From assembly GCA_000729835.1 (NCBI GenBank), contig JFHB01000155.1:1-64000 (forward strand): a stretch of 64,000 bases of DNA, in the 5' to 3' direction. Below are positions 1 through 12,400 of this stretch, piece by piece. Origin of the DNA: Atkinsonella hypoxylon (lineage: Eukaryota > Ascomycota > Sordariomycetes > Hypocreales > Clavicipitaceae). The translations under genes were made by a program, and so were the position numbers. Every line of letters begins with the position of its first letter. The first letter of the stretch is position 1. The notes beneath the pieces are model-generated. The model ran no database searches. It was not told the origin of the DNA and saw only the letters and a list, made by a program, of their open reading frames with translations.

Positions 1-3000
1 CTTAATATAAGTAAATAGTGTTAATAAAGTCTATTATATTAATAGAATAAGTGCTAAAGTTATACCTCTATATTCTATCCTAAGGAAGAGATAAAGAGTT
101 AAAAAGTAGGAAGATTAATTAATTAATATTATTAAGATAATATCTACTATAGTTAAAGAGGCAATAGAAGATAATAAAGAAGATATTACTAATAAATATA
201 TAAAATAGCTGCTTAATAGCATCTAGAAGGATTTATAGAATATTATATAAGAATATATAGGAAATTATATTAAAGAGAAGAAGTTTATTATAAACTTATA
301 GGTAAATATACTTTATATTAAAGGATTAAATAGTATTCTAAAGCTAAAAGTAATTATAAGCTATTTATAGAACTTACTTTACCTTTAAGTATAACTTAAA
401 AGCCTAAACTCTTTACTTATTAATAGTCTTATAGATTATAGTTTATAAGGGAATATTATTATTAAGGACCTTATTAAAGAGCTTAATTTAAAAATAACTC
501 TAATAAAGTAAGAGACTACTACTATATCTTTTATATTATATAAGCTTATAATATTAAAAGAGGTAATAATAAAGCTATACCTTAGAAATATTTAAACGCT
601 AATTTACTTTTATATTACATAAAAATCTTTATATATATAATTAATCCTTAAAATGCCTTTTATATATATAGCTAAAGTTACCTTTAAGTACAGTAATAAA
701 GGAGGTAAGCTTCTCTTAAAGTGCTATTTTAGTAATATTATATTAGTCTTAAGGGTTACTAAAAGTGTTAAATAGAAAACTATAATAAATAAAGTAATAG
801 CTATTAGTGTTAATTTAATCTTAATTAATAAGTTATTTAAGGATTTAGTTTATAATTAAATAGTTAAAGAGAGTCTTAAAGCTAAGTTAAATAATAATAA
901 GGAGCTAGTGCCTATAATAAACAATAAAGGTGTAGCTATTATTAACCTTATAATAAAGAGAATAGCTAACTAGTATAGAAGCTAACTTAAAGAGGCTATA
1001 AAGAAGATTTAGCCCTTAAGGTAATTATAACTAATTAATTTAAAAGTAAATATATTATATAAGTAGAAAGCTAATAAGATTTTACTAAAAGACAATATTC
1101 CCTTAAATAGATTTATACCTAATAGAGACTCTAAGTAGAAATAGAAGAAGTAAAAAGAGGCAAAAGTATACTTAAATAAATTAGAAAAATACACTAAATA
1201 TATTATAGAAAGATTTAGTAAAAAACCCTAAGGATTTTAAATAATAAAAGAGCGCTTAGATTAAATAGTTAAATAAGTGTAAAAATATTTAATAGTAGAA
1301 GAAGTTAATATTTTTAAGGAAATTCTCTATAAATAAAAGGCAGTACTAGCGTAGAACTTATTAGAGTGTAAAAAGATTAATCCCTTAGTTATACTGCCTT
1401 AAGTTATCTATACTATTGCTTATAGAGCTTAGAAAGTAAAGTTAATACTAATACCTATTAGCTTATAAAGAAAACTAGTTAATTTATTAAAAAAGAAGCT
1501 TTAGTATAAGTTATTAGAAAAGAGCTATAGATTTTATAGAAACTCTTACTTTTTAGTAATAAAGAAGAATAAAGAGATATAGCTAGTGCTATTTACAATA
1601 GCCTACAATAAGATTACAATATAGAATGCCTATATTCTAGAAGAAGTAAAGGCTTTTAGCAAAGAATTTAGAATATATAAAATACTTTTAGTTATTAATT
1701 TACTATTAAGCTATAACTAGGTGCTACTTATAGAGAAAAGTAAGGACTTAATAATAATTTTAATAGTAATAGAGCTTCTATAACTTTATATACTTCCTTA
1801 AGAAGTAACTAACTCTATTGCTTAATTTATTTAAATAGTAAAGAGGATTCTTTTTAACTTAATTTCTTACACTTATAAGCCTTTCTTAAATAATATTGCA
1901 GTAAAAGAGCTTACTACTACTTACAATAGAGAGAAAGTGTTACTTAATGTATAAAGATATATTATAGAATATTTAATTAACATTAATAAAGTTCTTATTA
2001 ATATTAAGCTAGCTAGTTACACTATATTTACTATAAAATTAAAGCTATACTAAAAGACTATAGAGATTGTTAAATTTATATATAGCACTAATAGAAGAAA
2101 ACCTTTAGAAGTAAAGGTAATAAAGATTCTAAAGTAAATAGAGTATAAGAATGTTTTTAAGGTTAAATTCTTTCTTAAGCTTATAGGCTATTATTATATC
2201 TAGATATAGTATTACTCTATAAAAGCTAAGCCTTTTATAATCTTACTTAAGAAAGGTACTAAGTAAACTTAAACACTAAACTAGAAGAACGCTATAGAGG
2301 TTCTTAAGTATATAATAATAACTACATTAGTTCTTATAATAATTAATCTTAGCCTAAGCGCTAAAGAAATTATATTAATAGTTAACGTAAGCTTAAAAGA
2401 ATAAAGAGCAGTTTTAATATAAATTATTAATAGGCAATAACACCTTATATAATATAAAAGTAAATATTAAAGCAATTTAGAAATTAAGTATAATAGAATA
2501 AAGTAGGAATATAGAGCTATTATTTATATATTAAGAAGGCTATAAATTTATCTCTATAGAGTTCTCTTTACTCTAGAGACTAATTCTTAGGTGCTTATAT
2601 ATTAGCTTAATAGCGCTATTAATAACGTTTTAGGCGCACTTATTATATAATAGATTAGTTACATTATACTATTTAATTTTATAGTTAAGTATATTCTAGA
2701 AGAAAAGAATAAGATAGTTAATACTTTATTACGTAAAGAAGGTAGGCCTTTTAATGTATTAGATTAAGCAGCTAAAGGGAACATTAAAGATTTTATTAAC
2801 CTATAGCTTAACGTTAATAAAATCTAGCTATACAATAGAGTATACTATACTTCTAGAACTTAATAAATTATAGATTTCCTTTTAATGTTATAAAGACTAT
2901 TTAATCTAAATAAGAGTAAGTATAAGCAACTTTATATAAATGCTAAGTAATACTTCTTAGATAAAGGCCTATTGTAGAAGAGACTAATTAGTACAATAAA

Positions 3001-4690
3001 GAGTTCTACTTTAGTTATTAAAGACCTAATATAATAGAAGAAGATTGTTAAGGCTTTATATAAGTAAATAGGTTATAAAGGTATAGAAGTTATATTTTAA
3101 GTAGCTAGAATTAAGTACTTTTAGAAAGAACTCTAGAATATAGTTTAAGTAATAATTTTCTATTATAAGGTATACTAAAAGTTTGCTCCTTAAAGGCTTA
3201 AAGAATTATTAATATTAGTAGCTTTAAGTAACTTAATAAGTAAGATATATATTAATACCTAATATATACTACTTAATTATAGTTTTAAGTACCTTCTAGA
3301 AGTAAGATATAACCTTACTAGATAAATAGAAGTATACTCTATATAGTATACTAATGTTATAGCTATTTAGAAGTTCTTAATAAAACTAATTATATAATTT
3401 AGAGTCTTTTAATTTCTAGTTTTTAATAAAGAGCTAGAAATATATAGAAATCTTAAAAAAGCAGTTAAAGCTATTAGAATTAAAGAGATTAAGACATTAG
3501 TATATAATTTAAAAGCTAATTTACTTATTAAAGCTAGTTATTAAATGCTTATATTTACTCTTTTAAAGATAGAAGGTTTTAATAGAAAGTAGTTTAAATT
3601 GCTAAATAAGGCACTATTAGCAAACTATATAGCTATATAAGCGTTATATAGTAAATTTACTTTCTACTTAATTTATAGTTAAAAGCTTATTCTTTCTTTA
3701 AAAGTTAAATTTCTTACTTAAAGGTTAATTAATTAGTTAGAAGTTATAATAATATAGAATCTCTTTAAAGTAAGAGTTAGAATACTAAAATAAAAGAAAG
3801 TAGATATCTAAAAGGCTTATATAAAAGTCTTTATATTTAGGTAATACTTAGCTAATTAAATAAATTAGAACTAAGAGGTATTATTGCAAAAGGAGAAAGA
3901 TTAATTAGTTCTAAAAGATTTAGTTCTTATATATAATATATAAAGGGTTATAGATATATTAATAAAGAAGAAGTTAGTAATACAATAAAATAGTTCTTTT
4001 AAAGTATATAGCTAAGTAAAAGTTACTAATGCCTACTGTTTAAAGACCCTAAATAGTATAATACTTAATAAAACTATTTCTAGGGATTATATTAAGAAGT
4101 TTAAGCTTAATCTAAAGGGCTAGTAGACTTCTACTGCTAATAAATAGCTCTATACTCTACAATATACTACTTAGTATAATAAAGACACTAGTAACTTTAA
4201 GTAAAATACTAATAAATTGCAACCTACTAATGCTTAGTATAATATATTAGATTAAATAGTTTCTAAGGACTATATATTATAGCTATACTAAAAAAAGAAT
4301 TTTAAGGATAATAACGCTAAAGTAGACTTTTTACTATAACGTTATTTAAAGTATATAATAGAAGTTTATCTACTAATAATACCTAAAGAAGAGCGTAGAA
4401 GCTATAAGAAGATTAATAATATTATTTAATTTTAGTAATTTACTTATAACTTTACTAAGATATATAACTTATTATAGCTTTTGCAAAAGCTAATACTGCA
4501 GTTTCTATATCTTTAGCTTTAAAGAGAAAAAAGGTTAAGTTTATTTATTTATATATTTAAAACTAACTAAGATTTAATAATAGTATATTAAGATTATTTA
4601 AAGATTTAAAGCTAATTAAAATTAAGACTATAAACCTAGATTAAATAGAATATATAAAAAGTTTTTAAAAACTACTAAAAATAAGTATAG
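1..4690 (+). pseudogene. Gypsy-1 pol polyprotein remnant (PR-RT-RNase H-IN plus C-terminal extension)
   Basis: Decayed Ty3/Gypsy polyprotein that enters from the left edge. Reading codons that start at positions with remainder 2 mod 3, and treating TAA/TAG as converted Gln/Trp, gives one frame from about 300 to about 4690 with no frame change at the points I checked. A retropepsin-like Asp is at 434-436. The reverse transcriptase shows YRNSYFLVIKKN near 1535, LPQGVTNSVAQF near 1793 and the catalytic box as FLNN (1883-1894) in place of FLDD. RNase H-like sequence lies near 2320-2650 and integrase-like sequence near 2900-3500. After the integrase, the frame continues to about 4690 with a Lys/Leu-rich stretch I do not recognise (PKEERRSYKKI near 4382). 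Both catalytic Asp in FLDD are lost, so it is dead. The Gypsy assignment is firm. The domain edges are approximate, and the start and 5' LTR lie outside the window. Confidence 0.8.
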
Positions 4691-4821
4691 TTCTATTCTA
4701 TTTTAACTAGAGAGGCTGCTTAGCCTTTACTCTTTTTTTGTTTTTTTTTATCTTTTAACTTAAGTAATTTACACCTAATCTTCTAGTAAAATTCTAGTAG
4801 TTCTAATATTTAAAGGAAAGA
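4691..4821. other. AT-rich spacer with T-runs after Gypsy-1 pol
   Basis: Short stretch containing a long T-rich run around 4733-4752. It separates the Gypsy-1 frame from the next coding-like frame. Nothing else is recognisable. Confidence 0.4.
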
Positions 4822-5720
4822 GTAAGAAATATTAACTACTATAAAGGGAGAAAGATTCTTATAAAGGACCTTCTAAAGCCTTAAAAGAATAAATAGTTAA
4901 TCTACTTAGTCTTTACTCTAGAATATTATAAAAGAAGCATTATAGTAAATCTAGCTATAGTTACTATAACCTTTTGTAAATTGCTACTTATAGCTTACAG
5001 TAGTAGAGCTACTCTAGATGCAATTACTGTATAAGCTGCTATAGATATCCTTAAGAGAGGTATAGCTATAAAATAGAAAGTAGATATATTCCTTAAATAA
5101 GGTAACTGTTTAAAGATATATATTAGTGTAATAAAAGTAAAATACACTATTCTCTTTGCTAAAGAATAAGATTAAAAGGGCTTTATAGCGCTCTTAATAA
5201 TTAGTAAGTATATAATAGAAATATCTATAAGAATAAGCTATTTTAGTTAGAATAAAGATAAAGTTCTTAATGTTTAATTCTAGTGCAACCTTATATAAAA
5301 GAGAGCTTTCTTTTATAGTGCTATTAATAAACTAAGCCTTAAGATTTTAATTATAAAAGAATTTAATAGCTCTTAGAGGTATATTAGGTATAGAACTCTA
5401 TTAAAAAGCAACTTTAGTGTATATTAAGTATCTACTAGCACTAATATTATTGCCTCTATAGACTTAAAGCTTAAAGGTAAATTTATACTAAGAAGTTAAG
5501 GTTTATTAGTATAATAAGAGAATAGAAGTGTAATTAAAAGCTTTTTTATAAAAGACTTACTATATTAATAAGCGTTATTAAAGGAAAGATATTTATTTAA
5601 CTATTTTAAGAGAGAGTAACCTAATAAAAAAGAGCAGTAAAAGGGATTTTTCTACTAATAATATTCTATATATTTATAAGATCTTTATAGTTTTAAGGAA
5701 GCTTTTTAGCTATAATTAAA
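4822..5720 (+). pseudogene. Unrecognised reading frame downstream of Gypsy-1 pol
   Basis: Codons starting at 4822 stay open for about 300 codons if TAA/TAG are read as converted Gln/Trp. No TGA occurs in the parts I translated (for example 4981-5100, 5158-5300 and 5461-5640). I recognise no domain. The opposite strand is also fairly open here, because conversion creates AT-rich codons on both strands, so the coding strand is not certain. It could be an accessory frame of Gypsy-1, comparable to the one in Gypsy-4, or the remnant of another element. No start codon can be chosen with confidence. Confidence 0.3.
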
Positions 5721-8307
5721 TAATTAAAGGTGCTAATAAAGACAATAAGAAAGAGGCTATATAAGAAGGTAGTTATAAAAAGAAAGAAGAAAGATAAATA
5801 CAATTAGTTAAGGAGAATATTATAAATTACTTAATAAGTTTATAGCTATTAAAGTCTTAGTATATATTTACTGTTAGCTTCTACTAAATTATAATAATTA
5901 TAGATAGCTATTAACTAAGGATTTATTAAGATAATACTAGCTATAATATAGCCTATATTTTTACTCTCTTTTTCTCTTTATTCCTTTATTCTTATAATAT
6001 TTTTATTATAAGTATCTACCTAAGCTCTTTTTTGCCTTTAGTTTTTTAAAAGCTATTTAATCTCTACTGCTAAAATAGAAAATAAATACTAAAAACCTAT
6101 TTCTAAGACTAGCTTTAGAGTTATATATAAGGGATAAATGTATTACTTTAGAACGTTAAGGAACCTACTAATATACTATATTATAGTGTAAGTCTATAAG
6201 CTAGTTAGTAATTTCTTTTGTATAGAAGAGTAAGATTAAGTAGATTTACCTCTTAAGAAGCTCTATAAGTGCTAGCTGCCTCTCTTTTAGTAACGTTTTA
6301 AGTAGCCTTCTTTTAGCTTACTACTTTATTAGGATTATAATTTAGATAACTTTAAGCTTATAGAGTTAATATAGCTTAGCTAGAGTTTAGCAATTTAGTT
6401 TAATTATCTTAATAATGTTTATAGCTTTTTAATAAAGTTCTTTAAGCAAAAGACTTATTATAAATAGTTAGATTAATTCTAGCTTACTGCTATAGTAAGA
6501 ATTATTACTTATAGAATTAAGTGTATAGTAGTTATCTTTAAGGAGTCTTTTATAATTAATATAGAAGAGATAAACTAAAGTAAGATTATAAGACTTATAG
6601 GTTAAAAGGTATATAGAATTAAAGATAGATTTTAACTTATTTTCTGCTGTTATAATATAAGCTATAACCCTTCTGCTTTATATAACAAAATAAGTAAGTA
6701 AAGACTTATTACTAGCTTTCTCTTCTTTAATAACTACTAAACTTATTTTATCTTTAATTACTTAAAGGGATACTATTATTACTTTAATATAGAACCTAAA
6801 GGCAGAATTAAAAGGTTTAAAGCTATAGTCTATAGTTAAGTATAAACTTTACAGCTCCTTTAGTATTTATACCTATTCTAGGCAATTTTAGTACTATATT
6901 ATAAGCAGAAAAGTAACTAGGAATGTAGATATACCTATTTATTCTTCTTAATATAGACGCTTTATTGTTTAGTTAAGTATCTTCTAATTAATCTTATTAG
7001 CAACAGCTTATATAATATACTTTATACTTAATATAGTAACTATAGAATTACTTAAACATTAAGGAATAAATTTAAACTACACTTTTATAACTAGGTTATA
7101 ACTAATAACTCTATTAATTAGTCTTATAACTACTGTAAAGGTACTAATAGAGTTATAATAGTTTTATGTATAATAGTAGTAAATAAGCTTAGTTTTATAA
7201 ATAGGTATATAGTTATTAAAAAAGCTAAAACTATAGGCTTTAACCTTAGCTACCTCTAGGAAGATACTATAAAGTGTTTTATCTTAAGATATTACTTATA
7301 GATAACTAGTAGTAGAATTTCTATTCTAAAGGAGCTTAATACCTAGAAATTTACCTTAAGTAATTATAATTAAGTAATTAAATAGTTAATAGAGGTTAAT
7401 AGATAAATGCTTATATAACTTTAGGAGAACTAGTTTATTGCTGCTGTTTAGTTTAATAGCAATCTTATTATTTATAATAGAACTATTAAAGCAGTAATAA
7501 CAGTAAAGGAATAGCGTTTATATCTTCTAATGCAGATAAGTAAGCCTAGCTAGGCTCTTATATATTATAAGCTACTTTCTTTTACACAAAAGAAGTCTTT
7601 AATTATAACGTTTAAGGTGCTACTATAGCCTATAGCTAATTTATAAAGCTCTTTATTATTACTACTGCTAGATAATTTAGAGGTTTCTACTAGAATTTCT
7701 AGTATACTATAAGATCTTACGTAAAAAGATTAAATAGAATCTTATAGTAAGAACTAGCTTCTACAATAATTATAGAACTTAAAGTATTAGCTACTGTCTT
7801 TATATTTTATAGAACTATTAGCGTAGAAGTAGAAATCTAGGTAAAGGGATAAAGAGATTATAAGAATAGTAAAATAAGCGCTTAAAGCTAGAGAATACTA
7901 CACTATAAAGGATTAAATAGAAGTGTTAGCTTAAAGATATATTACTAAACAGCCTATAATAGCCTATAATTCTATTACTAATATAAACCTTAGTGTTATA
8001 CTGCTAGCTCTCTTTTATTTTAGTGCTTAGCAAGAGATAATTAAGGCTAATAAAAGACACTAATTAATTATATCTAAAGCAACTAAATAAAGTATAAATT
8101 GCTAAGAAAGAGTTACTTATTATAAAGGAAAGCGCTTAGCTATAAAAACGCTATTACTAGTAAGAAGGATGCTACTATATATACTAAAGACGCTAAAGCT
8201 ATTATAAGAGATAAAGGAATTAGGACTTTAGGATTAAGGGAATTAGCTAAAGGGTTAAGTTACTTATAAGTCTTGCTTTATAAGCTTATTTATAACTAGA
8301 GAGATAT
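5721..8307. other. Unassigned AT-rich sequence with coding-like stretches
   Basis: No RT, integrase, transposase or LTR pair is recognisable. Coding-like + strand stretches exist, for example in frame 1 around 6877-7300 (SRKVTRNVDIPIYSSQYRR near 6910) and in frame 3 around 7641-8100. They are not in one frame, so at least one indel or a junction lies between them. The last ~50 bp before repeat X-a are also found before repeat X-d at 61189-61231, so they belong to a repeat. This could be the 3' part of Gypsy-1 or a different decayed element. Confidence 0.35.
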
Positions 8308-8795
8308 TATATTGCAGTAGAGTTACCCCCTTACGCTCTTATATTAGCTTTATAAGGGATGCTATATATAGATTTTTCTCTATAAAAGTGTGTATCGCTT
8401 AAACATCTAAATAGTAAAAGTAAGTAAGCGTATAAGCAGCTTCTGCTAATTCTTTTTAGGCTTTTGCTCTTTTAATTAATTAATATCTTTTAGCCTGCTT
8501 TAATTTACAACACTTAACGCTTAAGAGATATTACTTTGCTGCTAGTAACACTTTCTCTAACTCTTTAATACATTTAGCTCTTTTTTTTGTATATATATAT
8601 CTTCTAAGCTGCAATTAATATTTTATTTCTGCCTTTTCTAACTATTTAATCTTCTTACCTGCTATTGTTTAATAGCTTGCACTAATAAATATCTCGCTCT
8701 CTGCCGATCCTCTTCGATCTTAACGTGCACTACATCGTCACCCGCTTTAGTGTAGGCTGCATGGTCATTTAGGGGTTTGGTTTTAAGTCGACAAA
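8308..8795 (+). repeat. Repeat X, copy X-a (~0.49 kb, possible LTR)
   Basis: A ~490-bp sequence found three times in the window: here (+), at 30140-30629 (-) and at 61232-61671 (+, truncated by a copia insertion). Reading + it begins with a converted form of TGTGTCGCGG (here TATATTGCAG) and ends with GAGTCGACAAA. The ends can be read as TG...CA, and in X-a and X-d a purine-rich run (AGAGAGATA, AGGGAGGTA) lies directly upstream. That would fit a 3' LTR preceded by a polypurine tract. The right part (8690-8795) is clearly less converted than its surroundings. Copia-1 copy A begins right after it. The class remains unproven, and the boundaries are uncertain by about 2 bp. Confidence 0.6.
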
Positions 8796-9499
8796 CTAGG
8801 TTCTATCGTTGCGCAACATTAAAATATACACATCCGCACACATTACATTTGCACTGCGAATCGTTTTATTAGGCACTGCCTAATCAATTATTTCCATCAA
8901 GAAATAAGCTTAGCGCTGCACTGCATCGCTTGTTGTTATGCTGTTATCTTGTATATTGTGCACCCTATGCACCTCTGTTAGTAGCTATACTACAATTTGT
9001 AGTGCACACCTAACAGCTCTTGTTGCCGTTAGATATTCCTGTGTTTTCGGTTGCAGAATTAATTTGTATAGTAATCCTACTAGTTAGGATTTTGAAGTAG
9101 GAATTAGCTAGATATCCCTAAATTGGCTGTGCCTAGGTCTCCACTGATTTATTGGAACCTAATTAGAGAAGAATCTCCTGAATTTTTTAGCTAAAAATAG
9201 CTAGAACCTATGTTTTATGCCCCTTACAACTGCTTGTTAATCTGGTCTGCTATATAAATTGTATGTGCATATAGATCGCGATATAATGCAGCCTTAGAGC
9301 CCGTTATACCTGTTACAAAAGAAATCGGAGAAAAATCTCAGTATAATTTCTGAAGATATAGGGCACTTCTAGGCCTATAATAGAGCAATCTATTGATATC
9401 TACAAGAGGTTATTACCTGTTATTTACAATTTTTTCCACTGTAATTTAGGCTATAATTAGCTATAAAGAGCGTTAAATTAGCTATTAAAATCCTCAAAA

Positions 9500-12400
9500 A
9501 TGGCACTAAAAGGAACAGGCAAGGGAAAGAGCATAAGCCCTGAACGGGGTAGTGGTTCTAGTACACTAGCTACAGCTGCTGCTACTAGCTTTCCTGGTCC
9601 AGCAAGGTCCCTCCCTTAGCCAGTAGATTCCTCTTCTAATAAAGAAGATTATACAGCTAAGAAGGCTCTAAAGGAAGCTAGATTAGCTTCTAAAAGAGTA
9701 GTGTAAGTCTATAATGTACAAGCTAATCTAAAAGCTCAAATGGATAAGCAACAAGAGACCCTAAATAGATTTATTAGGCATAGTGAAGCAAAATAAAGCT
9801 AAAATGAAGGTAATATAGCTAACTTACTAAGTAAATTAGATACTATAATTACATCTATAGGTAATCTCTCTATAGGGTCTCCCTCTAAGGTAGTAGATCC
9901 TGTTACTTCTAAAAGAGCTTCTAAAGTCTCTTTTAAAGCCCTTAAACCTTCTAGTTCCTCTAATAGTGCTACTTTTCTGCCTGCTTTTAATAAAGGCACT
10001 ATAAAAGAGTTAAATAAGAAGGTTTACTTAATTCTAGAGGCTGCTAAGCTAAAAGGCCCTAAAAATTTTAAACAGTAAAAGTAAGCTTTAACTATTTAAT
10101 TTAGGGCACTAGGATTCCCTTAATTTATTAATAATCCTAGTATAGCTAGTACATTAGTAGATTTAGAGCAAGCTATTATCCTTATAATTATAAGAGATAG
10201 TTGCTAATCTAGACCTTAAGCTGCTATTAGCTGGTATAAGTCCCCTGTAGATGCCTATAACGTTCTAGTTAGGCAGTATTTATAGAGTGCTAAAATACAA
10301 TGTAGTACACTATATGCTAGTTATTACAACTTATTGTTTTTGAACTATAAGGGATCTTTAGAGGCCTTTAATGCTGAATTTAATAATTTACTAGCTAGAT
10401 TACAGCTCTATAGTGTAGCTATCGATTCTATCGACTAGGTAAATTATTATATTGATGCTTTAAAGAAGACCTTCCCTAGCTGGGCTAAAAGGCAGCGATA
10501 TTCTATTTGAGCTGCTAGAGCACAAGGTCTATCTGTAAAAATGCTAAATTTACAGTTCCTTATGGCTAATTTATTAGAAGAATAAAGAGATAAAAGCTCC
10601 TCTATATCTAAAGCTCTTAGTTATAAAGCTTCTAACTCTAATAGTTCTAATAATAATAATAAAGCTAACTAAGGAAAGAATCCTCCTAATCAAAAGAAGA
10701 ATTCCGATTCTAATTCTAATGATTCTAATGCCTCTAAAGATACAGATAAAGCCTCTAAGAATAAGAAGAAGTAGAAGGGCCGAAGAAGAAGTAACAAAAA
10801 CTCTAGGAATAAGGATAGAGAAGCTGCTTTTGCTATAGGTTGTTATAACCTATCCACTAGCAACTAGGAAACTATAGAATCTAATGATTCTAGCAGTTCT
10901 AGTAGTGAAGATTCTTACAATTTAGATACGGAATCTACTACTAGTGATACTAGTACTACTAGTAATAATACCCCTTCTTTTAACTATTCCAATGGAATAA
11001 TTAAAAACTCCTTACTATACAATACAGGTTCTACCTGTTATATAGTTAATAATAAGGCATTTTTTAGGACTTTTAAGCCTATAAAAAAGGGTAAAACCGC
11101 GCCTATTGCTACTAGAGGAGGTTCTATTTATCCTAAAGGACAGGGAACTGCTGTATTCTAGGTACTAGTTAGTATAAATCCAGCTAAATACAAGCCTTTA
11201 GCTCTAAAGGATGCTCTATATTGCCCAGGTTTAGATACCAACCTAATTAGTAGTCTAAAGCACTATTTAATAGGGGGCACTCTCCTTAGAAATCAGCTAT
11301 TTCTAGCTAATAGAAGCTGCTGTAGGCTTCTAAATCCTAAAAAGTATGGTTTCTTCTTACAGCTTAAGGGACAAGAGACCCCTAGAGTGTGTAAAAACTA
11401 CGCTAATCTCTCTTATATAGGATTTACTAGCAATAGTTATAATAGCGGTTATAATACTAGTTATCCTATAGAGGTTTAAATCCCTTAATAGCCTAGTTTT
11501 AATCCTAAGGAATATAGCTAAATTGAGGAATTATCTAATTTTAAAGAAGAAGAAGATAATACCAATAACGATACTATAGAGCTATTAGCCCTAGTTCCTA
11601 AACGGGCTTCTAGTTAGATTCCTTCTAATAACGGGGATTTAGAAGGTCTAAATCCTAAGTTACTGGATATTAGAGGAAGTGGCCGTCTAGATCCCTTAAA
11701 CGAGGCCTATAGTTCTTAAGAGATCTAGCAAGATAGGGAGCAATAGGAAGCTAGCTCTAATGATAATTCTAGTAGTATAAATCCTACTACTTCTTCTTTC
11801 TATAAGAAGCTCCTAGAATTAGCTGCTACTTAGCATGTTAGATTAGGGCATATAGGACTCCCTTTACTAAAGAAGACTGCTTCTATTACTAAAGGTATTC
11901 CTAATTTTATAAAAATCAAGGAAAAGGATTTTAACTGCCTAGCTTGCAACTAAGCTAAAGCTGTTAAAAGACCTAGCAAGTATGCTATTCCTAACCCCTC
12001 TAGATGTTTAGATATTATAGAGGGAGATACCGTTAAAATAGAGCCTATACTGCACAATAAGAGGCCTCTAGTTCTTTTTCTAATAGATAGAAAATTACAG
12101 TATAAGTGATCTTTTAATCTAGCTAATAAAGAGGGTTCTACTCTTTATAGCTATATTAGAAGCTTCTTTAAGGAATTAAAAAACCAGTATAACTGCTACC
12201 CTAAACACCTTTACTTTAATAGTAGTATAGAAATTAATACTAGGTTGCAAGCTTAGCTATCTTCTAAGGGTATTTGCTTTAGTACCTCTTGCCCCTATAT
12301 TTACAAACAGAATAGGCTAATAGAGAGAGCTATAACGGTACTTCTAGACCGTTTGCGTGCTACCCTACAGTAGTTACAATTACCTCTATATCTATAGTCT

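Noticed and set aside
1009..1194. Phe/Tyr-rich - strand frame at 1009-1194
   Set aside because: Antisense to Gypsy-1 pol; the composition is that of converted AT-rich DNA.
8308..8795. Repeat X as a tRNA-derived SINE
   Set aside because: I could not find convincing A and B boxes or a tRNA fold, and no poly-A or simple-repeat tail is present.
9799..9999. Open frames on the strand opposite Copia-1 Gag (9799-9999, 34576-34776, 63633-63833 on -, and 22871-23059 on +)
   Set aside because: All are the same antisense shadow of the Copia-1 Gag region, recurring because the four copies share sequence. The sense frame continues through with normal Copia-1 collinearity.
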